Source: Hippopus hippopus
Taxonomy: Eukaryota > Mollusca > Bivalvia > Cardiida > Cardiidae
Assembly (NCBI GenBank): GCA_946811185.2
Contig: OX328104.1
Location: forward strand, 47,042,505 to 47,106,504
Reading direction: 5' to 3'
Length of the DNA stretch: 64,000 nt
The notes beneath the pieces were generated by a model. It worked only from the letters and a program-made list of their open reading frames with translations, was not told the DNA's origin and made no database searches. Made by a program: the position numbers and the translations under genes. Below, in pieces: positions 42,856-53,390 of the stretch (its first letter is position 1; each line of letters starts with the position of its first letter).

Positions 42856-43039
42856 TTAATCCTTTACCAAACAGGCTTGTGTTTTACTGATTCTCAGGGA
42901 AAAGATTCCGGAGAATGTTGTGGGAAAAGGAGAAAATGCTGGTAACCAGCATATTCTCCTTTTCTCACAATGTTTTCTACCCTATCAAAGGTAGAAGTCA
43001 TCTTTTGGGCTATGTTTAATTTGTAGTCTGCAACTGCTG

Positions 43040-43052
43040 TCAACTTGGATGA
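43040..43052. repeat. Target-site duplication of nested SINE, left
   Basis: TCAACTTGGATGA here is repeated at 43234-43246. Confidence 0.92.
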
Positions 43053-43233
43053 CATCGCTGAATATTGTTTCGACAATGGTTATATTGGAAAGCAGCCAGT
43101 GGCTTGGAAAGAAAATTGTGCGGAGTACTGCTAAAAGAGACTCCAGAAAGGCATGGATAGGTGCACTGGCCACTGCGATAAAGCTGAAATAATGTTGAAA
43201 ACGCTGTTAAACACCATACAATCAATCAATCCA
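43053..43233 (+). mobile_element. SINE, family b, 5'-truncated
   Basis: It lacks the tRNA head and starts CATCGCTGAATATTGTTTCG. It keeps AGCCAGTGGCTTGGAAAG, AGTACTGCTAAAAGAGACTC and the tail CATACAATCAATCAATCC. A perfect 13-bp duplication flanks it. Truncation of the 5' end is typical of target-primed reverse transcription. Confidence 0.93.
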
Positions 43234-43276
43234 TCAACTTGGATGATTCCCAAATTTTGTCTTTGGTAAAGATTGA

Positions 43277-43815
43277 AATGATATTCCATACTGAGATTAT
43301 TCTAATGAACTATCCTGGCTCTGAGTGCTTATAAAACGTGTTTGATGGTGCTTATCTAAGTTGAGTATGAAATTTTAAAGTTTCAAAGTTATGTAAATAT
43401 AATTTGATACAACTAATGGAGTAAATTCGTAACTTTTAGAACAATTATTCCTTCCCTATTGGCCCAAGAAAAATATCTACTTTTCAGAAGTTCTCACTCT
43501 CCAAAGCATGAATAAAATGTTTAAGGTTGAGCATAAAAGCATAAAGCATAAAGCTGAGCATAAACTGCTTTTCAAAGCATGGGCACCTGACTTGCCTTTT
43601 GTATATTGTACCATCTTTTCCCTCTGCATTCATATTTTCCTGGGAAAACTTTAGAAGATTATTTGTTACATAAACAGCAAACAACCTTTTTCTCATTTGT
43701 ATAACTAGGATGATTGGCTTTCTCATTTACTGCTGATTATCTCTCTACATTAACCTAATCAAACATATCACATGTGAGTAGCCACCTTTGACCCAGGGCT
43801 GCAGATAAGGAAAGT
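43277..43815. other. No recognisable feature
   Basis: Low-copy DNA. An 80-codon minus frame (43484-43726) shows no family resemblance. Confidence 0.4.
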
Positions 43816-43826
43816 ACCTTATATTG

Positions 43827-44054
43827 GAGGGGTCCTGTGGCTCAGTGGTAGAGTGTGGGACTCATGACCTGGAGGCCCCAAGTTTGATTCCCACCTGATC
43901 AGCTGGCTTTTTCACGGGAGTGTCCTTGGGCAAGACACCTCAGAGCCCAGCCTGGTACTGGTGAAACCCAGGAAATACATATGTGAGCCGTCGCCATGAT
44001 ATGACTGAAATAATGTTGAAAGCAGTGTAAACCCCCATTCAATCAAACAAACAA
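43827..44054 (+). mobile_element. SINE, family a
   Basis: GAGGGGTCCTGTGGCTCAGT, GGACTCATGACCTGGAGGCC and B-box-like AGTTTGATTCCC. Central block GGTACTGGTGAAACCCAGGA. Tail TTCAATCAAACAAACAA. ACCTTATATTG at 43816-43826 and 44055-44065 is an exact 11-bp target duplication. Confidence 0.93.
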
Positions 44055-44065
44055 ACCTTATATTG

Positions 44066-44546
44066 TTCTTTTTTCGGCGTAGCTGAACAGCTGGCTTTTG
44101 ACCTACTTCTTGGTACTAATAGAGAATGAATAGATGGTAATTTGCGATTAGTAAAAAATGTGCACATGTTTAATCGATGGGCCCTACTGCCATATTTGCT
44201 TGCACATTTATGAAACCACTATTTATACAGCTAATCGATACTACGATGCCTTGATTCATACTAAAGCAAAGTAATGCAGTAGAGAATGATACTTTTCTTG
44301 TTATATTTGGAAATTAATTATTTTCATACTCATTACTCATTATCCCAATAACTAACCTACTTTTCAACAAAATGAAAAAAGGTGAGGAAAAAGAGGCAAT
44401 CGCTTGTGAGATTACTTTTCGTTATCCTTCTTCATACTGGGCAACAAAAGAGTTTCAGTATTCATATTCCAGTATCTCTTACACTATCTTTTTTAAAGGT
44501 ATTTCTTGTTTATGATCTTCTTTAAATGAGATGATCTGGGTACTCT
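44066..44546. other. No recognisable feature
   Basis: Low-copy AT-rich DNA. Confidence 0.45.
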
Positions 44547-44800
44547 TTAACCCTCAAAGTGCCCTTCACAACTATAGTTGCTTTTGTGAACATTGTAGAT
44601 CAAAATCAGACTGCACAAAATGTGCAGTTTGACTGTTGATCTACACTGTCCGCTTTGCTTGAAAACTGTAACAGGCCATAGCTGTCATAATATTACAATT
44701 ATTCCGGTCTCATTTCTAACTCTAAAAAGTCTGTTTGGCTTATTGGGTGCTCTAAGGTTTTATGTTGTGTTATTTTGTAAATTCTGTGTACCAACAACAT
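44547..44800 (-). mobile_element. Family B MITE (subtype 2), minus orientation
   Basis: TTAACCCTCAAAGTGCCCTT, GTAGATCAAAATCAGACTGC against GTGCAGTTTGACTGTTGATC. TAGTTGCTTTTGTGAAC and AACAGGCCATAGCTG match subtype 2. The right limit is vague. Confidence 0.7.
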
Positions 44801-44868
44801 AGGTTTTGTGGAAGGAATAATGCTTTTTGAAAAAGTTTCTCCCTGATATCTGGAACTCTGCTCTTCTC

Positions 44869-45011
44869 TAAACTCTTTACACACACCATTTTTTTGGTCT
44901 TGAGCAAACTGAAAGCATTTGCACAACGACAAATTTAAGCTGTCTCAAATGACAAAATTGTTCTGTCTTTGATGGGGTAGAAAACATTGTGGGAAAAGGA
45001 GAAAATGATGG
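44869..45011 (+). mobile_element. Family A left half only
   Basis: AAACTCTTTACACACACC to ATTGTGGGAAAAGGAGAAAA plus TGATGG, stopping at the hairpin centre. No second half follows. Confidence 0.75.
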
Positions 45012-45489
45012 AAATTTGGAGCAAAAAATAGGCTTAATTTTTCCACAGACGTATTATTGATAGTCATTTTCTGCTTGCTACTGTTTTAGCGGCAGATTTT
45101 TTAGTTTACATAGAGTATATTGATATTTATCCTGTACAGGATAGTGATATGTCATAGCAGACAAGTCGATCTTCGAAGAATATGACATGCGCAGACAACA
45201 CATAAGAACAAGCAAATTACTTTTCAATGCAGTGACAATCAAGAGGGTTTGTTGTTTTTTTCTCAGGACCAAAGGTCAGAAGAGCTTATCCCAGAAGACA
45301 TTATGGTATGATTTGTCCATTAGACTTGTTCATATGAAACAGGAAATGTTAATTTTTTGTTTGGTCAGATACTGGCGAAAGTTTCGCAATTTTTGTTTTA
45401 TATTCTCAAGAATTTTAAAATATGAAAAATGAAATAAAAGGCACTTTAACAACTTATAATTGAAAAAGAGCCTCAAGAGTTTAAAAATA
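45012..45489. other. No recognisable feature
   Basis: Low-copy DNA. An 81-codon frame (45187-45432) looks like chance. Confidence 0.4.
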
Positions 45490-46390
45490 TTAAAACTGAA
45501 GTTAAAGGTAGTTTAACTAAGGTCAAAAACTAGGTCACTAGGTCAAATCTTAGAAAAACCTTGTGTACGCTCTAGAGGCCACATTTTCAGTCCAATACTC
45601 TTGAAACTTGGTCAGAATGTTTGTCTTGATGGTATCTCGGATGAGTTCTAGAACGGTTTATGTCCGGTCAATAACTAGGTCACTAGGTCAAACCTTAGAA
45701 TAACTTTGTATACGCTCTAGCAGACACATTTTCAGTTCAATACTCTTGAAACTTGGTCAGAATGTTTACCTTAATAATATCTTGGATGAGTTTGAAAATT
45801 GGTCATGCTGGTTCAAAAACTAGGTCAGTAGGTCAAATCTTTGAAAAACCTTGTGTATACTCTAGAGGCCACATTTTCAGTGTAATACTCTGTAAAGTTA
45901 GTCAGAATGTTTGTCTTGATGTTATCTTAGAGGATTTTGAAAATGGGTCACGTCGGGTCAATAACTAGGTCACTTGGTTAAATCTTTAAAAAACCTTGTG
46001 TATGCTCTTGAGGCCACAAAATTTTTGTCTAATACTCATGAAATGTGGTCAGGACATTTGTCTTGATGACATCTTACACCAGTTTGAAAATGGGTCAGGT
46101 CGGATGAAAAACTAGGTCACTAGGTCAAATTTTAGAAAAACCTTGTGTAAACTCTAGAGGCCACAATTTAAATTCAATATTAATGAAACTTGATCAAAAT
46201 GTTTGTCTTGATGACATGGATTTGTCTAGAAAAAGCTTGCGTACAAACTGGAGGCCTAATTTTCAATCCAATAATTATGGAAGCATGTTAGAATGTTTGT
46301 TATAATATCTCGAAAGAGGTTTAAAATGGATCATGTTTGGTCAAAAGGCTCAGGTGAGCGACTTCAGGGCCATCATGGCCCTCTTGTTTT
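45490..46390 (+). mobile_element. P2 pearl-type element, 5' end unclear
   Basis: Five core units with CCTTGTGTACGCTCTAGAGG-like text at about 45557, 45700, 45850, 45995 and 46141 give spacings of 143-150 bp. AACTAGGTCACTAGGTCAAA and TTGGTCAGAATGTTTGTCTT recur. It ends AGGTGAGCGACTTCAGGGCC and ATCATGGCCCTCTTGTTT, the shared terminal hairpin. No CCGT tract or leader is visible. Confidence 0.8.
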
Positions 46391-46871
46391 ATAATATCTC
46401 TGTTATTACTGAAGATACATATTTACTTCAAACTGTTTTTCAAACTTCCAAAACTGTTTTTATATTAACTTTTTTAGTGACATATGCAAAAAACATTAAG
46501 GGGCTGTTGCAGATGACATATCAAGATCAGACTGCACAGAATATTTTGCCAAGGGGATATGAAAAAAATCTTTCTTAGTGTCAGTGGAAAGTATTTTGAG
46601 GCATGTGCATTGTATTTTTTACTGTGGACAGAGGTCATAATAATGTTATTCCGGCAGAGAGTTAAAAGAATGAAATAAGGCCACTGTTAGTGCTTTTGAA
46701 AATAGGTGCGCTGATTCCAGGTTAGTAGTACACATCATGTCAACGGTCAAACCCCTATCAGTCTGCCATATCAACAAAAAATTTGTTAGTTAAAAGGTAT
46801 TATGTGTTCATTAATGCTGATGGATGCAGATATACAAATAAGTGTTATTAATCTGTAATAATAGTTTTATA
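46391..46871. other. Low-copy DNA with P6-like and family B traces
   Basis: AATATCTCTGTTATTACTGA resembles P6 (22.38 kb). AGATCAGACTGCACAGAATA near 46522 is a family B fragment. Confidence 0.4.
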
Positions 46872-47996
46872 AGCTCCCCTGGCCAAAGGCCAGTGTCCTG
46901 CGTCCGTCCGTGCATGTGTTAACTTTTATTTCAAACATCTTCTTCTCTGAACTTACCCATCCAATTTTGATGAAACTTCACAGTTTAAATGATCCTGCCA
47001 TGGTCCTCTTCAGATTTCTTGAAAAACTCTGGTTGCCATGGCAACAAAACTGAAAAACATTGAAAATCTTTGAAAATCTTCTTGTCTGAAAACATAGGGC
47101 CCAGGGCTACCAAATTTGGGATGTACCTTTATTAAATAGACCTCTACCAAATTTCTTCAAATTATAGCTCTGGGGTCAAAAATGGCCCCTTCCCGGGGGG
47201 TCACAAGCTTTACATGTGCTTAAATAGGGAAAACTTTAAAAATCTCCTTGTACCTAGCCATAAGGCTTAGGGCAACCATTTTTGCATGCAGCTTTATCTA
47301 GTGGGCCTCTACCAAGAGGGCCCAAATTGTAGCCCTAGGGTCAAGTTTGTCCCCACCCCAGGGGTAACAAGCTTTACTTGGGCTTATATAGTGAAAACTT
47401 TAGAAATCTTGTCATTCCTAACCATAAGACCTAGGGCTACCAAATTTTGCATATACACATATATCTTATGTTACCTTATGGACCTCTACCTAGACTATTA
47501 AAATAAAGCCCTTGTGTCTTAATCGGCCCATTGGTCAGTGCTTATAGAGTGAAAATTCAAAGAAATGTTGCTCCAAACCATGAATCCTAGGGCTACCAAA
47601 TTTGGCACATAGCTTCATGTTGTGGTTCACTTCTGAATTTGTTCAAAATTTAGCCCTGGGATCAAAATAAGCCCTGTCTCAGGGGTCTCATGTTTTACAG
47701 GGCCTTTTATTGAGGAAACTTTGAAAATCTTCTTGTTTATAACCATACATTCTAGACCTGTAATATTTGGTATGGGGCTTTATCTTGTGGACCTCTACCA
47801 GGATTCAAGTAATTATAGCTTTGTGGTCAAAAATGGCTTTGCCCTGGGGTCGTAACTTTCTCGTGGGATTTTGTAGAGAAAATTTTGTGTTTTCAAGTTA
47901 GAAACCAACTGGCCAAGAATTGTAATGTTTGATGTGCAGGGTTTATACTTACTAACCAGTGGAGTGATACAGGGCCATCTTGGTCCTCTTGTTTTA
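46872..47996 (+). mobile_element. P1 pearl-type element
   Basis: AGCTCCCCTGGCCAAAGGCC, a short GCGTCCGTCCGTGCATG tract, then GCAACAAAACTGAAAAAC without the insertion seen at 5023. Core units have AGGGCTACCAAATTTGG-type marks near 47104, 47430 and 47590. The terminal part is AGTGATACAGGGCCATCTTG and GTCCTCTTGTTTT. Confidence 0.8.
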
Positions 47997-48119
47997 AGTA
48001 AGCATCATAGCTATCCAACAACAATTTCAAAACACAGAAGAGGGGATCCTTTATCAACAGCATATTGTTTGCTAAAAGGTCACAGGTATTACTGATCAAG
48101 ACCCCTTTAGATCAAGTAC

Positions 48120-48331
48120 TTAACACTTAGGCTGCTAAGCGTGACTCAAAAACCTTTTGCGGACAACCTCAATCAAGATCAGACTGAACAGAATGTGCAG
48201 TCTTATCTTAGATCTACACTGTCTGTTAATGAAATATCCCCCTTCCCCTAAAAATATCTTTGAAATAGCAAAATTTTGGCATTTACTCTTGGCTTAAAAG
48301 TTTCATTTCACGTATTTAGCAGGTTAAGAGT
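48120..48331 (+). mobile_element. Family B MITE (subtype 1)
   Basis: TTAACACTTAGGCTGCTAAG to TTAGCAGGTTAAGAGTC. The palindrome is TCAAGATCAGACTGAACAGA against GTGCAGTCTTATCTTAGATC. Confidence 0.8.
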
Positions 48332-48555
48332 CAATAATCCCTAGCTGGTTGATTACTGGAATGCATCCAGAGTAATTAATTGATGTTGTTTTATGGGAGA
48401 AAAAAAATGTTTTATTGATCTATAGGGGGAATGGACATTGGATGGACAGTATGATTAATGTATAAAGCCTTCTTGACTGAAACATGCTATTCAGGGGCCT
48501 ATTTATTGCTGATCTAAGGTAAATAAGTAACAGTCAGTCTTTCAAGTGCTTTTCA

Positions 48556-48753
48556 GGGTCGATATTCCCAACCATTTGTAAGAACATTCTTAGTCTTATT
48601 CTCCGAAATTTTCTAAATTTGAAAGTAAAACAAATTCTGATTGGCTAAGCCCTATGGTTTAGCCAATGAGAATTTGTGTTACTTTCAAATCAGAAAATCT
48701 TGGAGAATAAGAGTTAGAATGTTCTTATGAATGGTTGGTGAGAATGGACCCAG
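48556..48753. mobile_element. Family C fold-back element
   Basis: GGGTCGATATTCCCAACC and GGTTGGTGAGAATGGACCC are inverted ends. Arms TTCTGATTGGCTAAGCCCTA and GGTTTAGCCAATGAGAAT. One CCAAT context is intact and the other is slightly changed. Confidence 0.85.
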
Positions 48754-48769
48754 GACTTTTGTTGCCTTA

Positions 48770-48840
48770 GCAGCCAGTGCATATCAAGATCACAAAATGC
48801 GCAGTTTGCTCTTTGATCTACATTTTGTGTTTTGCTGAGA
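48770..48840. mobile_element. Family B fragment
   Basis: TATCAAGATCACAAAATGCG, then CAGTTTGCTCTTTGATCTAC. Confidence 0.5.
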
Positions 48841-48956
48841 TAATCTGGACAAGAGAAACATCGAAATTCAAATTATCAGAGTCTTGGTTCTAGAACGAAA
48901 TTGCCTGTTACTTTTGTTCAGCACACTAATGATAAATCTTTACAAGTTGACAAAAT

Positions 48957-49168
48957 TTAACCCTTAGGCTTCTAAGTGCAACTCACTGACCTATTGCAGA
49001 CAGCATAGATCAAGATCAGACTGCACAGAATGTGCAGTCTGATCTTGGATCTACACTGTCCGCCAAGGAGATATTATTTCCCAAAACATACATGTAAAAA
49101 AGTAATATTTGGGTTTTGATTGTCGAATCAAAAATTTCATTTTAGTTATTGAGCAGGATAAGTGTTAA
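48957..49168 (+). mobile_element. Family B MITE, complete reference copy
   Basis: TTAACCCTTAGGCTTCTAAG to TGAGCAGGATAAGTGTTAA, TTAA at both borders, 212 bp. The central palindrome (ATCAAGATCAGACTGCACAG, then AATGTGCAGTCTGATCTTGG) is almost perfect over roughly 60 bp. AAGGAGATATTATTTCCC follows. No open frame. Confidence 0.9.
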
Positions 49169-49196
49169 GAATTGGCCATATTGAAAACAATCAAGC

Positions 49197-49455
49197 CACC
49201 GTCTGGCAAAAGGGGGTTTAATACCCCACTGTGGTGCATTAAACCATGCAAGTTGTCTCATAATTATGGATCTATAAAATCCATTTTGTCTAACAACTGA
49301 CAGAATCATTGAGATAGTACGGTCCTTTGACATGCAGAAAATTCAATTAAGGCAAAAAGGAGTGACCCAGGTCAGCCTGCTCGGACTGAGCAGGCTGACC
49401 TAGTTTGATACTTTTTGCAAGTTTTTAAAATCCCCTTTTCACAGAGCATGACTCG
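49197..49455. mobile_element. Family D palindromic element
   Basis: TCTGGCAAAAGGGGGTTTAA near left and CCCCTTTTCACAGAGCATGA at right. The inner palindrome is CAGGTCAGCCTGCTCGGACT, then GAGCAGGCTGACCT. Confidence 0.85.
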
Positions 49456-49459
49456 ATTG

Positions 49460-49628
49460 TTAATGACAAAATTTAATGAAGACAAAATGTTTATGCTTGA
49501 AAAATTAGAAAAACTTGTTGGAAAAGGAAATGCTGTTCACCAGCATTTTTTCCTTTTCCCACTATGTTTAAACAAAAGGCTTCTTTTTCAGGGCAGTCAA
49601 AAACTTGGGATTGTTTGATAAAAGTTAA
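49460..49628 (+). mobile_element. Family A MITE, left end shortened
   Basis: TTAATGACAAAATTTAATGA, hairpin GGAAATGCTGTTCACCAGCA and right end GTTTGATAAAAGTTAA. Confidence 0.75.
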
Positions 49629-49804
49629 AGGATTTCAATATTTTAAAATTTATAGCTGATATTTCTGGAAGTCATTAACCTGTCATTCTTGGCTTTTTAT
49701 TGCCTATCTAAAGCTTTGCATGTGAAAGCAAACAAACTAGAAATATAAGACATAAGAGAGGACAAAATATTACCTTTTCAAGATTTTCTTTACTAAAGCA
49801 TACC

Positions 49805-49930
49805 TCTAAAACTAGCAGAAAGTGTTGACCAAGATCAGATTGCACATTTTGTGCAATCTGACATGAGACTTCACAGTTTGTAAAGATATTTTGTGTTACA
49901 CGTAGAGTGCAAAGAACTTAATTGTGTTTA
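49805..49930. mobile_element. Family B partial copy
   Basis: GACCAAGATCAGATTGCACA, then TTTTGTGCAATCTGACATGA. The termini are lost. Confidence 0.6.
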
Positions 49931-50047
49931 ATTCTAGAGCTGTCAGTTTTTGTGTTTTTGTTTAGTTTAGAGTGAATCAATACATCTCGGCTTTTGGTGC
50001 CAAATTCAATTTTTCTCCTCTTTTAAATCTACCACACAGTCCCAAGT

Positions 50048-50233
50048 TTAACCCTTAGAATGCTGAATTAATGAAATGGACCTCTTCAGTATGTCACAAC
50101 AGCTCAAATATTGGTATTTCAAGGGTGTTTGGGCCAGAGTATGTAACAAAGTATGCACGTTTTGTGCAGTTTGATCTTGATCTACTTTGTCCACAAAAAA
50201 AACTTAAGTTGGTTCCAGCGCTTTAAGGGTTAA
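50048..50233. mobile_element. Family B MITE with TTAA borders
   Basis: TTAACCCTTAGAATGCTGAA to CCAGCGCTTTAAGGGTTAA. GGACCTCTTCAGTATG and GTTTGATCTTGATCTACTTT lie inside. One palindrome arm is shortened. The right TTAA is also the left end of a family A copy. Confidence 0.85.
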
Positions 50234-50431
50234 GCGGCCCTGAGGAAATAGCTTTCTGAAAACCGTTTGGGATAAGGAAAAAATGCTGGTAACCAGCATT
50301 TTCTCCTTTTCCCACAATCTTATCTAACCTTTCATAGACTATTACCATCATTTCATCTACATTTTATTTTTTGTGTGTAAATATGTTCAACTTGGATGGG
50401 TCTAAAATTTTATAGTCCAGTAAAGAGTTAA
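50230..50431 (-). mobile_element. Family A MITE joined to a family B element
   Basis: TTAAGCGGCCCTGAGGAAAT, so the CCCTTTACC terminus is missing. Hairpin with GGTAACC, right end CAGTAAAGAGTTAA. The loss of the outer end at the shared TTAA suggests an insertion or recombination there. Confidence 0.8.
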
Positions 50432-50439
50432 TGACTTTA

Positions 50440-50600
50440 ACACTTTTATGAAAAGTGTTGCTTTATTTAGATATTACAGATTTAGATCAGACTAGAATGT
50501 GCTATCTGATCTTTGATCTACAATGTCCAAGTATTTCAGTAATTATTTTGTCAGAACAACCTTGAACTTACAAGTTCTTTTATTTGTCTACCAGCTGATA
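50440..50600. mobile_element. Family B partial copy
   Basis: AGATTTAGATCAGACTAGAA, then TATCTGATCTTTGATCTACA. The ends are unclear. Confidence 0.55.
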
Positions 50601-50625
50601 ATACCAATTTTGTTTTATAATTGCC

Positions 50626-50854
50626 TTAACCCTTTACCACACGGCAAAATTTAAGACCTATCCAAATTGAAAGCATTTGCAGACGACAATTTCATAGTGG
50701 CTCAAATGACGCAACTTTTCTTTGATAGGGTAGAAAGCTTTGTGGGAAAAGGAGAAAATGCTGGTTACCAGCATTTTCTCCTTTTCTCACGATGTTTTAA
50801 AAAGGCTTCTTATTCAGGGTCGTGAAAACCAGGGATTGTTTGGGAAAGGGTTAA
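50626..50854 (+). mobile_element. Family A MITE, complete
   Basis: TTAACCCTTTACCACACGGC to GATTGTTTGGGAAAGGGTTAA. The left half nearly equals the copy at 18575. The right half is different (CTTATTCAGGGTCGTGAAAA). Confidence 0.92.
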
Positions 50855-50918
50855 TTTGTCAGCTACAAATGCATTAAATCTGAACTAGTCCAAAATTTTG
50901 CCGTTAAGTAAAGGGTTA
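50851..50918 (-). mobile_element. Family A right-end fragment
   Basis: TTAATTTGTCAGCTACAAAT to GCCGTTAAGTAAAGGGTTA. Confidence 0.65.
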
Positions 50919-50953
50919 GAGAAAACTAGCAGCTGAATACTTCGAAGACATTG

Positions 50954-51178
50954 TTCTTTCCCAAACAACAATATTTTGTTCAGGTCCAATTTTTAAGCAC
51001 TTGCAGATGACAACCTTAATATGGCACAAATGATGGGATTTGTATCAGAATGTCTAGTAAACATTGTGGGAAAAGGAGAAAATGCTGGTTACCAGCATTT
51101 TCTCCTTTTCCCACAATGTTTTCAAAAGGCCTCTTTTTTAGGGGCGTCAAAAGGCGTCATTCTGTGGTAAAGGGTTAA
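50954..51178 (+). mobile_element. Family A MITE with perfect hairpin
   Basis: TTCTTTCCCAAACAACAAT to TTCTGTGGTAAAGGGTTAA. The palindrome is exact from AAACATTGTGGGAAAAGGAG through to CTTTTCCCACAATGTTT, 31 bp each side of one central T. The right half nearly matches the 18575 copy. Confidence 0.9.
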
Positions 51179-51403
51179 CCCTTTACTAAACAAGCCCTGG
51201 TTTTAACGACCCTGAGGAAGAAGCCTTCTGAAAACACTGTCAGAAAAGGAGAAAATGCTGGTAACCAGCATTTTCTTCTTTTACCACAGTGTTTTCTATT
51301 CTTCCAAAGTTGAGTTTCAATTTTTGAGTCACATTCATTTTGTCGTCTGCAAATGCTTTCATTTTAGACAAATCTAAAATATTGTCATTTGGTAAAGAGT
51401 TAA
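51175..51403 (-). mobile_element. Family A MITE, shares TTAA with both neighbours
   Basis: TTAACCCTTTACTAAACAAG to CATTTGGTAAAGAGTTAA. Hairpin with GGTAACC. Its left TTAA closes the preceding copy and its right TTAA opens the next. Confidence 0.9.
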
Positions 51404-51616
51404 CCCTTTACAATATGATCCCATGTTTAACAATCCCGAAGAGTATGGCTTTTGGAAACATTTTGGAAAAGGAGAAAATGCTGATAACATACTTTTCCAA
51501 CAGTATTTTCTACGTCTTAACAGAAAAATTTTCAAAATTTGAGCCATGTTTTATTTGTTGTGTGCAAGTGCTTTCAATACCGATTAGTCTAAAAATTTTC
51601 CTGTTGGTAAAGGGTT
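51400..51616 (-). mobile_element. Family A MITE, third in chain
   Basis: TTAACCCTTTACAATATGAT to TGTTGGTAAAGGGTTCGG. The second hairpin arm is mostly deleted (AAAATGCTGATAACATAC). Confidence 0.8.
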
Positions 51617-51628
51617 CGGGATTATTTC

Positions 51629-51999
51629 TTAAGGTAGTAGACCCCTAATGGAAAACAGCTATTTCCACTACAATATTATTCTACAAAATTTGCTATGATT
51701 AAAAATAAGTATTATTGTACTACTTTAACCGAGCCACTTTTTCTTTTTTTTTCCTTCTTAGGATTACCATTTATAAATCTAAAACCACTATATTCTCATT
51801 ACAAAGTGAAATAATAATTACCTCCCTTTTCAGGAAACTAACAAAAGTGTCAACAAATAATTTCAAGATATACATCAAAGGAATTTCTGGTTGGTTAAAA
51901 ATGTGCAAAAGTATTATTTCAGTATAAATCCTTATTTATCAACTAACAAGAAATATTATTTCATGTTGCACTAGAAGCATTAGGGGTCCACTACCTTAA
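51629..51999. mobile_element. 371-bp TIR element with TTAA borders
   Basis: Left end TTAAGGTAGTAGACCCCTAA mirrors the right end TTAGGGGTCCACTACCTTAA with one mismatch over about 22 bp. The interior is AT-rich and non-coding. A 70-codon frame at 51715-51927 is incidental. The TTAA at both ends suggests the same target preference as families A and B, but the ends differ from theirs. Confidence 0.85.
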
Positions 52000-52215
52000 C
52001 TTCAAGGTAGTGCCTATTGGTACCTTTGTAGTGTGATTGAAGCATTTAAAAATCTTGTTACAGACCGAGAAATTACTTACTTTAGAGTTCTGTTGTCTTC
52101 AGAGGCTGTAGGTTTCAAAGTCAAAGAAAAAAAAGAATGTATCTATAAGGATGATATAATTGCCTTCTTAGACAAAAAATTTCTAGTAAAATTTGGTTTC
52201 CTGATAGAATTAAGG

Positions 52216-52436
52216 TTAAACCCTTTACGAAACAATCCTGTGTTTTTAAGACCCTTCGAAAAAATGCTTTTAAAACATAGTGGAGAAAATGCTGGTCACC
52301 AGCATTTTCTCCTATTCCTACAATGTTTTCTACCCTGACAAACACAATTCCATCATTAAGTCAAGTTCTATTCCTCATCTGCCAATGCTTTCAATGATGG
52401 AATCATCTTAAGTTTTGTCATTCAGTTATGGATTGA
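52216..52436 (-). mobile_element. Family A MITE, minus orientation
   Basis: TTAAACCCTTTACGAAACAA at left. The first arm is shortened (CATAGTGGAGAAAATGC), centre GGTCACC. The right end is eroded after CATTCAGTTATGG. Confidence 0.75.
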
Positions 52437-52900
52437 TACATAAACACTTGTGAAAGCATTGTTTCAAAGAAAAAAAAAACCCTGTTTATCCCTACTTTAC
52501 CCCCTATTCTCTGTTTCAAACACGGGTTAATACATAAGCACTAATTGGAAAAAAAAAACCTCCAAATTCTCTTTTTGCAACCCATGTTTCTAAGAGGTCT
52601 GTTACAAGAAAATAAGAAAATAGGTAGGTAATATGTGCATGAGAGAGTTTCTAATCTATGGCCATGCATCAGCAGTTGACTGGCTCTCAATGATCTATGG
52701 TAATATAGCCTGCAAATCATTCCACCATGCAGAACATTCTCTTGTGTTTGTCTGTGTGCTTGTCAATATACTTACTTGTTATGGCTGTCTCTGCTGGTTG
52801 GTTAATGATAAAATTATAGTCTATGCAGTTATAAAGCTATAATTCCAGCAGATTAGATGGCAAAGACATACTGTTGACTTGGTTGACTAGGAAAGAGAAA
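52437..52900. other. No recognisable feature
   Basis: Low-copy DNA with two A runs. A 69-codon frame (52633-52842) has no recognisable content. Confidence 0.4.
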
Positions 52901-53128
52901 TATAACCCTTTACCACACTATCCCAAATTTTAAGGACTTTTGAAATAGAAGGGTTTTGAAAACATTGTGGGAAAAGGAGAAAATGCTGGTCACCAGTATT
53001 TTCTCCTTTTCCCACAATGTTTTCTACCCTTTCAAAAAGAAGATTCATCATCTTTTGACGCATCTAATATGTCGCCTGCAAATGCTGTCGATTTGGACAC
53101 GTCCAAAATTTTGCTTCGGTATAGGTTA
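52901..53128 (-). mobile_element. Family A MITE, minus orientation
   Basis: TATAACCCTTTACCACACTA at left, near-perfect hairpin with centre GGTCACC, then GTCGCCTGCAAATGCTGTCG and a worn right end. Confidence 0.85.
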
Positions 53129-53174
53129 TTTTTAGACCTAACAAAATTTATTACCTATTATACAAACTACAAAT

Positions 53175-53390
53175 ATTGAACTCTTGACCAAGAGACAAAA
53201 TTCTGGACTTAACCGAATTCAAAGCAAATTAAATTTAGATCTAATAATGATTTTTGTCTTTGACATGGAAGAAAACATGGGAAAAGGAGAAAATGCTGGT
53301 TACCAGCATTTTCTCCTTTGCTCACAATGTTTTCAAAAGCTTCTTCAGGAATATTTAAGGATTGTTTGGTAAAGGGTTAAAGTAAAGTTT
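53175..53390 (+). mobile_element. Family A MITE
   Basis: TTGAACTCTTGACCAAGAGA to TTGTTTGGTAAAGGGTTAA. The left arm is shortened. The hairpin is near intact but starts with ACATGGGAAAAGG. Confidence 0.85.

Larger units (their letters stand above)
42856..43276 (-). mobile_element. Family A MITE split by a SINE
   Basis: TTAATCCTTTACCAAACAGG, hairpin with GGTAACC, long arm to TGCTGTCAACTTGGATGA, then the SINE, then the rest from TCAACTTGGATGATTCCC to TTTGGTAAAGATTGA. Removing 43053-43246 restores a normal family A copy. Confidence 0.9.
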
